Origin: Dipteris shenzhenensis
Taxonomy: Eukaryota; Polypodiophyta; Polypodiopsida; Gleicheniales
Length of the DNA stretch: 64,000 nucleotides
Assembly (NCBI GenBank): GCA_047967505.1
Contig: CM106541.1
Direction: 5' to 3' (one strand)
The notes beneath the pieces were generated by a model. The model did no database searches, had not been told where the DNA came from, and saw nothing but the letters and a program-made list of their open reading frames with translations. This document shows positions 1 to 10,169 of this stretch, one piece after another (the first letter of the stretch is position 1; each line of letters starts with the position of its first letter). Position numbers and translations under genes: made by a program.

Positions 1-983
1 ATCCCGCATCCATTTTGCATGACCTGTCATGTGGTTTGATGCATCTGAGTCAACATACCACACATCATTGCTTTCTTCTACACTTGTCATAGAATTGGTC
101 ATGTGCTGCACCATAAACAGATGCTCATTTCTTTCATCACCCTGTCTACTAGAGGATGCATAATTGCCTTATTGCAATTTTCCAGTCATGATGTCATTCT
201 GCTTTTTATAGCAGTCCTTAACCATATGACCCATTTTACCATAGTAGTGGCATTCAACATTGATGTCTGCATTTTGGCCTCTCTACCATCCACCATGACC
301 TCTTTGGCTCCCCCTACCTCTAAAGTTACCATGTCCTTCTAGCATTTGAGTAGAAAACTTATTTTGAAGTTCCTCCTGAAGAAGATGCACCACCATTTCT
401 CTGCTCTTTAGAAATTAGAAGAGCAGTCAACTCCTCAAAATCATGAAAATTCTCACGGATGGCAAATGGATGTCCAGAATTGTGCATAATCCTTTCCTAG
501 ACCATTCAAGGTCACATAAACTAAATCATCATCTTCCACTGGTGACCCAATAGAAGTAAGTGCATCTACAATCTTCTTCACCTTCATGTGGTAGTCATTA
601 ATGCTCATAGTTTCTCTCTGCACAGTATGCAACTCCTCCTTGAGTTGCATTTTCCTGGCTTGTGTATTTGCGCTATACATTTTTGTCAAAGTATCCCATG
701 CCTCCTTCGGTGTGCTTACATCCTGAATATGCACAATCATAGAATCTAAAATACTGATAGACAGCCAATACATAACTTTTCTGGCTCTCTCATGCCAGCC
801 TTTAAATGCCTACAACTCCTGTTGATTGGGAACATTAGTAAGAACTGGTTCTTGTTCAGCTCCAGTAATGAACTCCCAATAGCCTTTTCCCTTAAGGAAA
901 TTCGTCATTCTAAACTTCCATGCTTGGAAGTTCTTCTTGTCAAGCTTTTCAGTGACAATCTGTGAAAGAGCATCAGACGCCAT
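1..983 (-). pseudogene. Ty1/copia gag and start of protease (copia H), decayed
   Basis: Read on the minus strand this starts at an ATG at 983 with a typical copia Gag opening (MASDALSQIVTEKL). The Gag body follows (about 773-453), then a zinc knuckle at 252-211 and, at the window edge (66-1), a protease-like WYVDSDASNHMT. Gag would package the element's RNA and the protease would cut the polyprotein. Decay is visible: a stop at about 810, further stops and frame changes between 450 and 70, Tyr in place of the second knuckle Cys (CHYYGKMGHMVKDC), and DSD where copia proteases have DSG. The rest of pol lies beyond the left edge. No primer site was found just upstream, so the 5' LTR end is not placed. 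The family call is firm and the fragment is clearly dead. Confidence 0.85.
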
Positions 984-1729
984 TACAGAACACTGCAAAA
1001 TATTCTGTCACTGCAAAAAAACACAACTTCTGCCTCACAAGGGCAAATCTGCAAAACTGATGAGAATGGTATTTGACCACACAGTCACTTCTAGTGACGA
1101 TTATGCATCAACAGGCAATAAGAATGATTCTGTCACTCCCAATATCTCTGTGCACAGGCATACGATGTAATTTTTATGATAACTTTTCACCGACCTGCAG
1201 AACAATGGTCGCACAGCAAAAACAAGGCACTTTCCTGAGTGCCTGCGGGAAACTTCTGCCGCCAAAACGGGCCCCGAAATGGCCTCGAATCAAAAAAATA
1301 ATTTCACTTCCAGCTTTCTCACATACACAATGGGGAATATACACAAAGGTGGAGGCTGAAAACGGTTTTCCTCTTCTTAGTTGTGAAAGCCAAAAGAACT
1401 CTAAGTATAAAAGAATAGGTGAACCCTATATGTGGGTCTCAAACCAAACTCAGCTAACTAAGGTGGCATACTAACTAAGCCACTAACTAGAGTACATAAA
1501 GATAACTGTCATCTAGCTATTATTCATGGGTGGTGTACCAACTGCATTTGTAGCTAACAAGTCGGTGACATAAATGCACAACGGTCACCCTAGCATATCA
1601 CGAGTGGAGCTCGATCTCTCAACACACTCAACACATCCATGATCTATGGTGCTCATAATACCTGATTTTGTGTCGAGCTACTTACATGTTAGTACTTAAA
1701 TGTTTTAAGTAGCCCGATGGTTGAAATCT
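984..1729. other. Non-coding stretch beyond the copia H gag start
   Basis: This should hold the leader and possibly the 5' LTR of the minus-strand copia H, but I see neither a TGGTATCAGAGC-type primer site nor a paired LTR end. Short open frames here have no recognisable domain. A minus-strand TATA-like run (ttttatact) lies near 1405-1415. Confidence 0.3.
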
Positions 1730-2135
1730 AACAATTAAAGATAACCTGTCTAAAGGGGACTATTTTAGTATAGCACTGTGCAACAAATTTTAGGATAGCA
1801 TGGTAGTAGTGCAGGGATAGCATGGTAGTAGTGTAGGATAAGTGATTGCTAGTGCGGTGGTTAGTTGCACTAGGATATTAACAACCACCAGTGCAGTAGT
1901 TTGCTTCTATTATTACAAGATGAATGGATTTGTGGATGTGTGAATTCATTATGGGATTTAATAAATCCAGCGTGGTAGTTGTTGGGATATACTAAAAACA
2001 AGAATGGGATTTACAAAAACAATTTAATAAAACCAACATGATGGTTGTTTGGGATATACTAAAAAGCATGGGATTTATCGTTTGGGATTTAAAAAAATAA
2101 GTGCGGTGGTTAGTTTGGGATTTACTAAAAGAAGC
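1730..2135. repeat. Degenerate short repeats with a GCGGTGGTT core
   Basis: Irregular copies of phrases such as gtgcggtggttagtt, gggatttactaaa and gggatatactaaa recur every 40-70 bp. The same CGGTGGTT core, on the opposite strand, fills 4260-5160, so the two blocks bracket the 3' half of the transposase-like pseudogene and may belong to one element. The repeats are too diverged for exact unit borders. Confidence 0.45.
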
Positions 2136-4259
2136 ATAGTCTCGAATACATTTTCCATTTTCTAGGATAAGTGGAATGTTGTTTCCTTGCAATGAGACTA
2201 CTTTTTCTTAGTACTATCTCAGTCTTCCTCATCCACTACTCCAAGACACCCCAAGATGTGCTCATGCATGTCTAAATCGAATTTGAAGACTCTTGCCCTT
2301 CTTTTGTTGTGGCACAGGTTGCATCTGGAACTTAATAGCTCTTACTAGATGAGAGTATAGAAATGTTTGTGGACTCTTATGTAGCAGTTCGTAATTGCGG
2401 CCTCTCTTGGATGTTTTTTTGTACCAGAAAGCTCCAACTACTACACCCTACTTCTCATAGGTTCTTCCCAAATTATCCTTAAATGCTTCCTCAACCTTGT
2501 GCTTAGGTTTGGTGCAATGCAATAGAAAGTATGGGTCATCTTCCTCGTCCTCCCCAAAGGCAACGACAACTGCAAAGTTATCCCCCTCTTCCAGACAATC
2601 AATGAGGTCATCGAAACTCTCCCCAAAATGTGGTGAGTCATTTGTATGTCCATTGTTTGTCACTCCATTTGAATGTAGAGGGAAAACTTGAACTCACTCC
2701 CATGTCTTCACAGTTGCAATGATGTCACAATCATCATGATCCCCTATGATGCACACACTGCAGAAATAAGAAAGTTCTCTTGTTTTAATCAGTTGGTTGT
2801 TTGAAAAGCCCCATATGTTGTGCAGACCACGAATTCCTTTAATTTTCTCATAATCGTGCCGGCTTCTCCTTTGCACTTCATCCACTTTCACTTCATGGAA
2901 CACTCCATGTACTACACTATTCTTAAGGCTTTGTTTACTGTATGTTGAGTGCGTCCCTGTGGAGAGGTTGGCTCTAAGCCATGTTATAGCAACATCATGG
3001 GCATCATTGAGTTTTTCTTGAGGGCATGTTAATTGGTGTTTATAAACAGAGCTTGCTTAATAACAACACCACATCCATCATATTCACCCTTGCCATGGCT
3101 AGACCCAAAGAAATTCCACATCATGTCTAGACCGTTTGAACCTTGAGACAAAGTAGAATCCACGGGCTGATTTAAATTGAGAGGCAGCACCATCTGACCA
3201 CACCCAATGTTGTTTTATATTTTCTGCATGGGGAATTTTCTTTTTCAACCATTCCCAATGCAGTACAAAAGCATGCTGCACAAATCAAGTGTCATGTTCC
3301 CTATACCTGAAATATAGAAATGGCATGTGCATTGCACTGACCTGGACTCCTGTGAGCCAAGCAGATCGGCATTAGGCATAGAAGAATCAAGCAAATGACT
3401 GTACGTGATATGCATAAGAATTGTTATCTGCTTGTTGTACCAGTGAGCACTTTGTATCTCATCTTGTTCTTGAAATGAATAATTTTCAGCAAAATCTATG
3501 ACAGAGACAATAATGTCATGGGGAAATTTGGCAAGGCACATCTTGAACTGCTTATCCTGCCAGCAGTAGCTGGCCATGAAATTGTGAAGCACATATTTTG
3601 GGATGAATTGAACTACGTGACCTAAAAGATCCCTTGGCTGAGTGATCTTATATGACAATAGCCATGTCTTTTTATCGGATCCTTCAACATTGACATTTTT
3701 AAATCTCCTCCATTTTAGAGCAACATGGTTGTCTTTCCTTATTTCATTAGGATAGACATGAAATGTCTTCTTCTTTATCTTCAGATTGCAATGCTTGCAT
3801 GTGCCACAAATGCATTCAATGTGGTGCCACTCACGGTTTCCCTTTGGACAAACTATTGGCTGCCATAGAGACAAGCTATAAAACTTGCTTTCCCTTACAA
3901 CACATGATGAGGATCTAGGTAGCCTACAGACTGCACATTCATCGAGGAGGCATGTGCATTAATCCCCATGGAGCAATGCTCCAACATGACCAGATCTCAA
4001 GTCATTCATAGCTTGCCAGGCTAGGTCAAAGTCTATGTGTGTTTTGCAACAACAAACATTCCTCTCTTTGAGCTTCTTGATGTACCAAGGCTTACAATGC
4101 TCAAAGCTCCTCTGCCCAATTGAAATGTTCGGATTCTGATCCATAAACTTGAGATACAACTCCATCTGCTGACCGAACATGTGGGAACAATAGAACAGTG
4201 AGCCCCTTTTTTGCACTACTAAAGCAAGACAAAACACAATCTAATTAAAGTATATAATG

Positions 4260-5160
4260 AAGCAAAACAAATTTCAACCACCGCGCTAATTTAGGATAGT
4301 CACAATTTCAATTACTGGGATGGTTTAAGACAGTCACACAATTCCAATCGTTGGGTTGGTTTAGAACACATTTAGGACCGGGCTGGTTTAGGATACATTT
4401 AGGACAGTCACAATTTCAACCACCGGGATGGTTTAGGACACTATCACAATTTCAACCACTGGGCTAGTTTAGCCTGATGGTTTCAACTTCACATATTAGA
4501 CAATAACAAGTATATTGCTTTTCATTTCTAAATTTCACAATCCGAAAATAACAATGTATTTCTTTTCATTTCTGAATTTCATGATTTCAATCATCACAAT
4601 TTATGTCAGTAAAACCGCTTGCCATTTGTCTTGAACCAACACCGGATTGGTTTAATGAATCACATTAAGTCCAAGCCATCCCATTCTAGAAATAGTGGTA
4701 TATGACCTGAATAGCAAGAAATTAAATTTAACAAATTTAAGTACTAAGAAACACAATAATTTCAACCACCAGGCTAGTCAATAACTAATGTCTGTTTAAC
4801 CATGCTATTTCAGGACAATCACATGACTACTGATTGAGCTGAAGCAGCCACGGTTGGATGATGTTCCAACCATCGAGCTAGTTTAGTAAAATAACAATAT
4901 ATGCTATTCTATTGCAAAATATATTACTGTTACTTTCTGCTCAACCACGCCACCGGGCTAGACACAGCAACTAATGTCTGTTCAACCATGCCGATTGAGG
5001 ACAATCACATAACTGGCGATTGAGCTGAACTAGCCTACGGTTGCATGATGTTCCAACCACCGAGATGGTTCAAGACAATCACATTTAGTCCAAGCTTGAT
5101 TTAAGAAATGAAACAAGTAAACTATCCCAAAGCTCAATCACAAACAACCACCGGGCTGGT
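4260..5160. repeat. Degenerate tandem repeats (CAACCACCGGGCTGGTTTA family) inside the putative intron
   Basis: Units of roughly 40-50 bp such as acaatttcaaccaccgg plus gatggtttaggacagtc recur from 4265 to 4480. Looser copies (aaccaccgggctggttt, ccaaccaccgagatggtt) continue to 5160. Coding blocks of the transposase-like pseudogene lie on both sides and good splice-like sites flank it, so I infer an intron expanded by tandem repeats. Copies are diverged, which argues for age. Confidence 0.5.
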
Positions 5161-5994
5161 TTATGCACCACTGGCCTGTGTTGTATCTAGCATGTGTATG
5201 ATGTGCTCCTCAAACACCTTGCGTCCTGTCCACTTTTTATAGATGCCCTTTTTATTTGGAGAAACTCTCGTATTTTTGTGCCAAAACGTCGTCATTGTAG
5301 CAATGACTTCCACACTTAGGCTATCTCTCCTTTTCTTACGTTCTATTGAAGCCCACAAACTTCTTAGATCGGGATGATTGTGCATTGCCATATGCTCTAC
5401 GTACAACCACTGGAGCCATGTTGGTCCTTCTGATTGATAATATCTTTGACATTGTGTGCCCAAGTCATTTCTCCTTTTTCAGGGGACACCAACATAGCTA
5501 ATGTCACCCTCTTTGCAGCTAGTTGATCTAAGCTGTGCATCCCTTTCACTTTCTGTAGGCCATTTCTTAGGTTAGAGAGCATCGTCTCTTGGGCGTGCAT
5601 CTCCCGAGGTGTTGGTATGGTTGCTACTCTACGAACTTTAGGGTGCAGGCTAAAGCTTGTGAAGACTCGAGACTGGTAATCACTTGATGGCCTAATGTCT
5701 CTACCTTGAATGCTCCCACCAATCGTGACACCACAGCTCATGTTCTTTGATCTGACAAAAATGATTAAATGCGTGCATCTGCAACCGCTTCCTGCAGCTT
5801 CTCTACAAGGAGTCTTATTTCTTCTCTTTGTTTCTCCCTTTGCAGATGTTGCAAAAGTATCTTCCATTGCCATTTAGATACCGTGCCAGTGCTTTCCTCA
5901 ACCCGCAATCTATTCCTTGTGCCTGGACTTGGTTTTCCAACTTTCTTGTCTCATAGCCTCTATCTACTTCTCTTGTGCCATGGTGAGTTGCATG

Positions 5995-6283
5995 TGTTGG
6001 AACACTGAAAGGAAAGAGTAGAGTGGACACAAAATCAGAATACTTGCATATAGAATGAAGAAGAAAGAGGTCCTTAAGTAGGCACCTCATACAAGGTCAC
6101 TGACATCACTGATGACCTCAAAGCTCCACAATCATCTCCTCAATCTGCTCCTAGATTCACTCAATCATCCTATGTGGCTTTTCCACCACCTAACTGTGCT
6201 TGTGGGCACCTAACTGTGCCTCTAGCACTCACACATAGAAACATAAGGTGTGCTTGAGGCATACACCTTGAGATATCCCAACA
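5995..6283 (-). repeat. 3' LTR of the 2.2-kb element
   Basis: 289 bp, TG...CA ends, same length as the 7924-8212 copy. It lies next to the purine tract, so it is the 3' LTR on the minus strand. The similar short open frames seen in both LTRs are a by-product of LTR identity. Confidence 0.93.
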
Positions 6284-6296
6284 AACCCCCCCTCAA
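6284..6296 (-). promoter_or_regulatory. Polypurine tract of the 2.2-kb element
   Basis: Minus-strand reading is a TTGAGGGGGGGTT run directly abutting the 3' LTR, the expected place for plus-strand DNA priming during reverse transcription. Confidence 0.85.
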
Positions 6297-6663
6297 GGAA
6301 ATGCCTCAGGCTATGTCAAGGATACATCTAGTCTCATAGTTTCTCATGCCATCTCATGGTGGTCAAGGATTAATCTATGGCTAGGTTCTCATGCTAGCAA
6401 GGGTTCCCTTGGGTGTAAGGTAAACAGAAAGGGATATAAACAGACCTTCCAATGGTTATCTCCCCTACATGTACATGCACACAATGTCTGCAGGAGGTAC
6501 CATGGAACAAAACATACACATGGCCTACATCATAAGGTGACCAGAGGTGTTTACAAAACACACACACACAACACAATAGTTTATTTTCATTCATTTTGGA
6601 GGACTATCCAGGCTGAGTACCTTGACATAAAAAGAGAGATCTGGAGCATACATAGAGATGTGT

Positions 6664-7065
6664 TTAAAATGCATAATCTTCATGGGATGCCTCATCTTGT
6701 GGAGGCAAAATATCCATGTCAAGGCAAGGTCTTACCACATGGGCAGTGTCTAGTGCCTTATAAGATGGTACTATGATAGAACAAGTGGATCTGAAAGTCA
6801 TATCCTTCAAGAGAACAATTATCTTGTCATCTCCATAGTTGTGTAGAGAAGCATATCTTAGGTATCTGACCTTCATCTTTTTCTTGTACTTGGAGTCAAA
6901 TAAAAGTGCCATGAGAGGGTAGATCTCTGTAGTTGCTTCCTTTTTGGCAACCATTGTTTTGGCAATCTTCAACAAGGAAGTCAGGTTGGCATTTTCATCC
7001 TTTGTAGCATAACAAGACATTGCTTTATGTTTTGGCTTTTCACATATTTTGCATAAACAAGCCAT
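6664..7065 (-). CDS. Small zinc-knuckle ORF inside the 2.2-kb LTR element
   Basis: A 133-codon frame starts at an ATG (7065) and almost at once shows a perfect CX2CX4HX4C knuckle, CKICEKPKHKAMSC (residues about 5-18). This motif is typical of retroelement Gag nucleocapsid domains and some host RNA-binding proteins. The remaining 115 residues are not recognised, with a Lys-rich middle (SKYKKKMKVRY). It is the only open frame with a recognisable motif in the interior and is antisense to nothing else I can call. It could be a shortened Gag or a captured host fragment. The upstream frame is closed by a stop, so this ATG is the only reasonable start. Whether it is expressed is unknown. Confidence 0.5.
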   Translation of the reverse strand: MACLCKICEKPKHKAMSCYATKDENANLTSLLKIAKTMVAKKEATTEIYPLMALLFDSKYKKKMKVRYLRYASLHNYGDDKIIVLLKDMTFRSTCSIIVPSYKALDTAHVVRPCLDMDILPPQDEASHEDYAF

Positions 7066-7910
7066 GAGAGGCTCTAACCCAAGTATTGGGTAGTGTCTTC
7101 TCTCTTACAGGGCTTAGAATAACAACTGAAATGCTTCAAAATATAAGCATTTAATGTAGCAAATAGTAGTGACTAGTTTTCAAACAATGATGCTACTTTT
7201 TGCATGCTTCATAGAAGTGAATGAAATAAACACTTTCTAATCACAACCAGGTCTAGCAAGTCAAAACAAAACTGAAGCAACACTTGTAGTGAAGTTATTG
7301 AAAACTTCAAAAGACCAGAAATGCTAGAGTAGCATTTTATGTAGCATCATTTTCAAAAGTATGTCAAAACTGTTAAAACTAGAGAGCTGAACTTGGAGGG
7401 CTCATATCACACTCTTCAAAGCAAAAGAAAGGGGGCTTTCTGAGGCAAAAGAAAGCTGGTATACCACAGTAGATCCTCTGGGAAGAAGAGGCGAAAATAT
7501 GCATCAGGTCGCCTTCACCTTCTTGAACAAAGTCGACTGGTTTTTCTCTGTTTTCTCCTTCAATATGCAGCCATTGCTGCTCAGATTTCAGCACAAGGTA
7601 GCTCTAGGTATGGAGAAGCTTGCCCTGGAAGGAATTAGACAAAGACAGAGCAGGCGCAGAGAACTTGCAGGAAGAAGGATCGACGATTTTCGTGCAATGG
7701 CGACCAGCAGTGCGTTTTATACTTCAATTGCTTGTAGCCGTAAACTCGCCCCAACAAGAGGGATCTCCAGCAGAAAGGGCGTGGGAAATGGGTGAGAATC
7801 AGAGGAGAACAAGCTCAAGCAAATTTTTGGAAGAAGAGGGAGAGATGGTGAAGAAGAAGAAGAAGAAGATGATGATGATGTGGCAAAAATGGGCTCAAGG
7901 GGGATCAAAT

Positions 7911-7923
7911 GGCTCTGATACCA
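7911..7923 (-). promoter_or_regulatory. Primer binding site (tRNA-Met type)
   Basis: Minus-strand TGGTATCAGAGCC abuts the right LTR without a spacer. This is the standard plant initiator tRNA-Met primer complement and fixes the element's direction. Confidence 0.93.
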
Positions 7924-8212
7924 TGTTGGAACACTGAAAGGAAAGAGTAGAGTGGACACAAAATCAGAATACTTGCATATAGAATGAAGAAGAAAGAGAT
8001 CCTTAAGTAGGCACCTCATACAAGGTCACTGACATCACTGATGACCTCAAAGCTCCACAATCATCTCCTCAATCTGCTCCTAGATTCACTCAATCATCCT
8101 ATGTGGCTTTTCCACCACCTAACTATGCTTGTGGGCACCTAACTGTGCCTCTAGCACTCACACATAGAAACATAAGGTGTGCCTGAGGCATACACCTTGA
8201 GATATCCCAACA
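7924..8212 (-). repeat. 5' LTR of the 2.2-kb element
   Basis: 289 bp with TGTTGG/CCAACA ends. It differs from the left copy at three positions that I could find (near 7998, 8124 and 8182). It lies beside the primer site, so it is the 5' LTR on the minus strand. Confidence 0.93.
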
Positions 8213-8550
8213 GCATGTTGCCATTGATGCCATGGCCATGATCAGTCCAGAATAGACCCAGAGAAGCTAGCTAGTGAGGCAAGCAAAGAATAGAAGACGC
8301 CTTACCTAAAAGAAGACAATGGCAAACCAAAGTCTGCACAAGGTCACGTCGAGGTGCGTGCGGGTTGCATGGCGTTTGCAGGGCGAGGGCAGGTTGCAGG
8401 TACTTAATATTCCAAGATTTCATGGGCGGGAGGTGAAAATTCAAAATTCACGGAAGTAGAAAAATTTTCAACCGTCGGTTTTCCCCCCTTCGACGATATA
8501 CGTCAAGAGAATTGAATATCCCAAACAAGTGCAATGTGGCCTAAAATGCT

Positions 8551-8890
8551 TCAAAACTCAAATAGGCCAAAGGGCACACTATCGGGTTTGATGCTTTGTA
8601 TTATGAAATGCAATGAACTTTGGCATGTGTAAGAAAATAATACAACGTCTATGCTCAACAGATAACAGGATCTCGTATGCAAGAGAGAAAACAATATAGT
8701 ATGGAGAATCAAAAATTTGATTACTGTAGAACTGATACAATAGATGGCACTGCCTCCCAACCGTGCGCTCCTGTGAAAGAAGCTTCGATGGCATGCAGGA
8801 AATAGTAGAAGACAGAGGCTGGATGCTAAGGAATCAGGGTTGCTATAGCCAGTGATGAAATGGGCTTCACAGGCTTGCTCTTATATAGCC
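8551..8890 (-). other. Candidate minus-strand promoter and short unrecognised frame
   Basis: A TATA-box-like TATATAA (minus strand, 8887-8881) stands about 90 bp before an ATG at 8794 that opens a 71-codon frame ending at 8579. The frame has no recognisable domain. It could be the 5' end of the transposase-like gene just downstream on the same strand, or an old LTR. Only the TATA motif and its position support this. Confidence 0.25.
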
Positions 8891-10169
8891 ACCAGTCGTA
8901 GTTGGTTAGGCTCAATTGGGTGACCGACCTAGTTCGCCCAAAACGGTCGCGGTCCCGAAATAAGCCACCGACCATACGATAGAACTGGTGCACAAAACAA
9001 AGCAACTAACCTACGGTCTCCGTTCGGTCCGGGATCATCTGAGGCTCCAAACGGGCCCCGCAACCCGAGAGTGGGATGCCCTGGGAAATGCTCCATCTAC
9101 CCTCAGTGCGATCAGTCAAGGGATGCCTTCCCACACTTGCATGTAGCCTAGTTGGCGGTGTGCCAACTCTATCTCAAGCCATCTAGCCATCAGGCCACAC
9201 ATGGTCCCCATCTGGTGTCCAAACCAGGACCTACCGGATAACCGAGCTACTCAAATGCCTTCTACTCATATGGGGGGCTTACAAGTAGAGTTAGCTGGTT
9301 CCCGCATAGGTACACAAGAGTGGAGCATTGATATCTAACAGCATGCTTATGAGCCATATAGCAAGCAAATGCATGAAAAAAGAAACAATTCAAAATTGTA
9401 AATAGTGTTGGATTTATTAAAACATCTTTGCACATGCATAAATTACACTTTTTCAACTTCTTCCATTTTAAGGTGAATCTAGATACCAATACCAACAACT
9501 ATTAATGTTTTAAGACCACCATGTAGTAGTCCCACTACTTTGGATTTCAAATTTTCAATCTGTTTTGCTTTTCAACAAAAAAAGAGAGAGTTATGGAGCG
9601 TGTCCTCAAATGGGTATGCATCACTTTTGTACAACATTGGAGGCCCATTAGCCCATGCCTAATGTTCTCATTTAGGTGTGTCCTTGGGTTGAGGAGAAAC
9701 TCACGTAGTGTACTTTTGAATGATTACTTGGTTGCATGTATGTATAGAACAAAATTGATGTTTTTTAATTAATTTATATATCCTATAGTCTTCAGGATGC
9801 ATGCTTCACATGCAACATAGCGCTTGTAATGCTTTAAAGGTCTCGTTTCAAATCCTTATTCCATAATTTTTTACTCTCATGTTCAAGTTTGGAATGTGTA
9901 CTATTACTTGAAGACAAAGTTTGCCAAATTCCGTTGAGCAATGCATAAGTTATGGGTCATACAAGATACCTATATACAAAAAAATCCCTCAACCTCACAA
10001 AAAATGGCTACATCCAAGCAAAAAATGACCCTAACATCACTTTCTCCAAGCCTTGTAACCGATCAAAATATATCTTCATCGCGACAATTCAGATTTCAAT
10101 TGATACATACAGTGTTTTGCAATTGATTCACTCAGTGATTTTCACATCAATTTGAGAACTATCTTGCGC
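8891..10169. other. Non-coding stretch, nothing recognised
   Basis: The part to about 9260 is GC-richer and holds only short frames. 9260-10169 is AT-rich. I see no RNA gene, paired LTR or domain here. A copia leader may occupy the last few hundred bases before 10170, but I find no primer site. Confidence 0.4.

Larger units (their letters stand above)
5990..8217 (-). mobile_element. Complete 2.2-kb non-autonomous LTR retrotransposon with 5-bp target duplication
   Basis: Two 289-bp LTRs (5995-6283 and 7924-8212) start TGTTGG and end CCAACA. I count three base differences between them. The element is flanked by GCATG on both sides (5990-5994, 8213-8217). A primer site lies directly inside the right LTR (7911-7923) and a purine tract inside the left one, fixing minus-strand orientation. 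The 1.64-kb interior has no protease, integrase or reverse transcriptase, only a small zinc-knuckle reading frame, so it must borrow enzymes from another element. It resembles the TR-GAG class of short gag-bearing elements, but a full Gag is not visible. It inserted into the transposase-like gene and is young, judging by LTR similarity. Confidence 0.93.
2262..8245 (-). pseudogene. Broken DDE-type transposase-like gene (interrupted by an LTR element)
   Basis: Coding blocks run on the minus strand from about 8245 (ATG-rich start) to a TGA at 2262-2264. The 5995-8212 LTR insertion splits the N-terminal part. An N-terminal block carries TRVSPNKK (about 5275-5250). A likely intron (about 5160-4240) ends in a good acceptor (cttgctttag). 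The core then reads DFAENYSFQEQDE (about 3497-3458), EHDT (about 3300), SDGAASQFK (about 3195-3170), FFGSSHGKGEYDGCG (about 3110-3065) and a Cys-rich SYFCSVC tail (about 2775). The spaced Asp/His motifs look like a DDE/RNase-H-fold transposase of a family I know from many animal genomes, but I cannot name the superfamily. Damage includes in-frame stops at 3959-3961 and near 2450 and frameshifts near 3290 and 3105. It is clearly non-functional. Confidence 0.6.

Noticed and set aside
5815-8019. Matching minus-strand frames starting MRCLLKDLFLLHSICKYSD at two places
   Set aside because: Both lie in the two LTRs of the 2.2-kb element; the match is LTR identity, not a gene pair.
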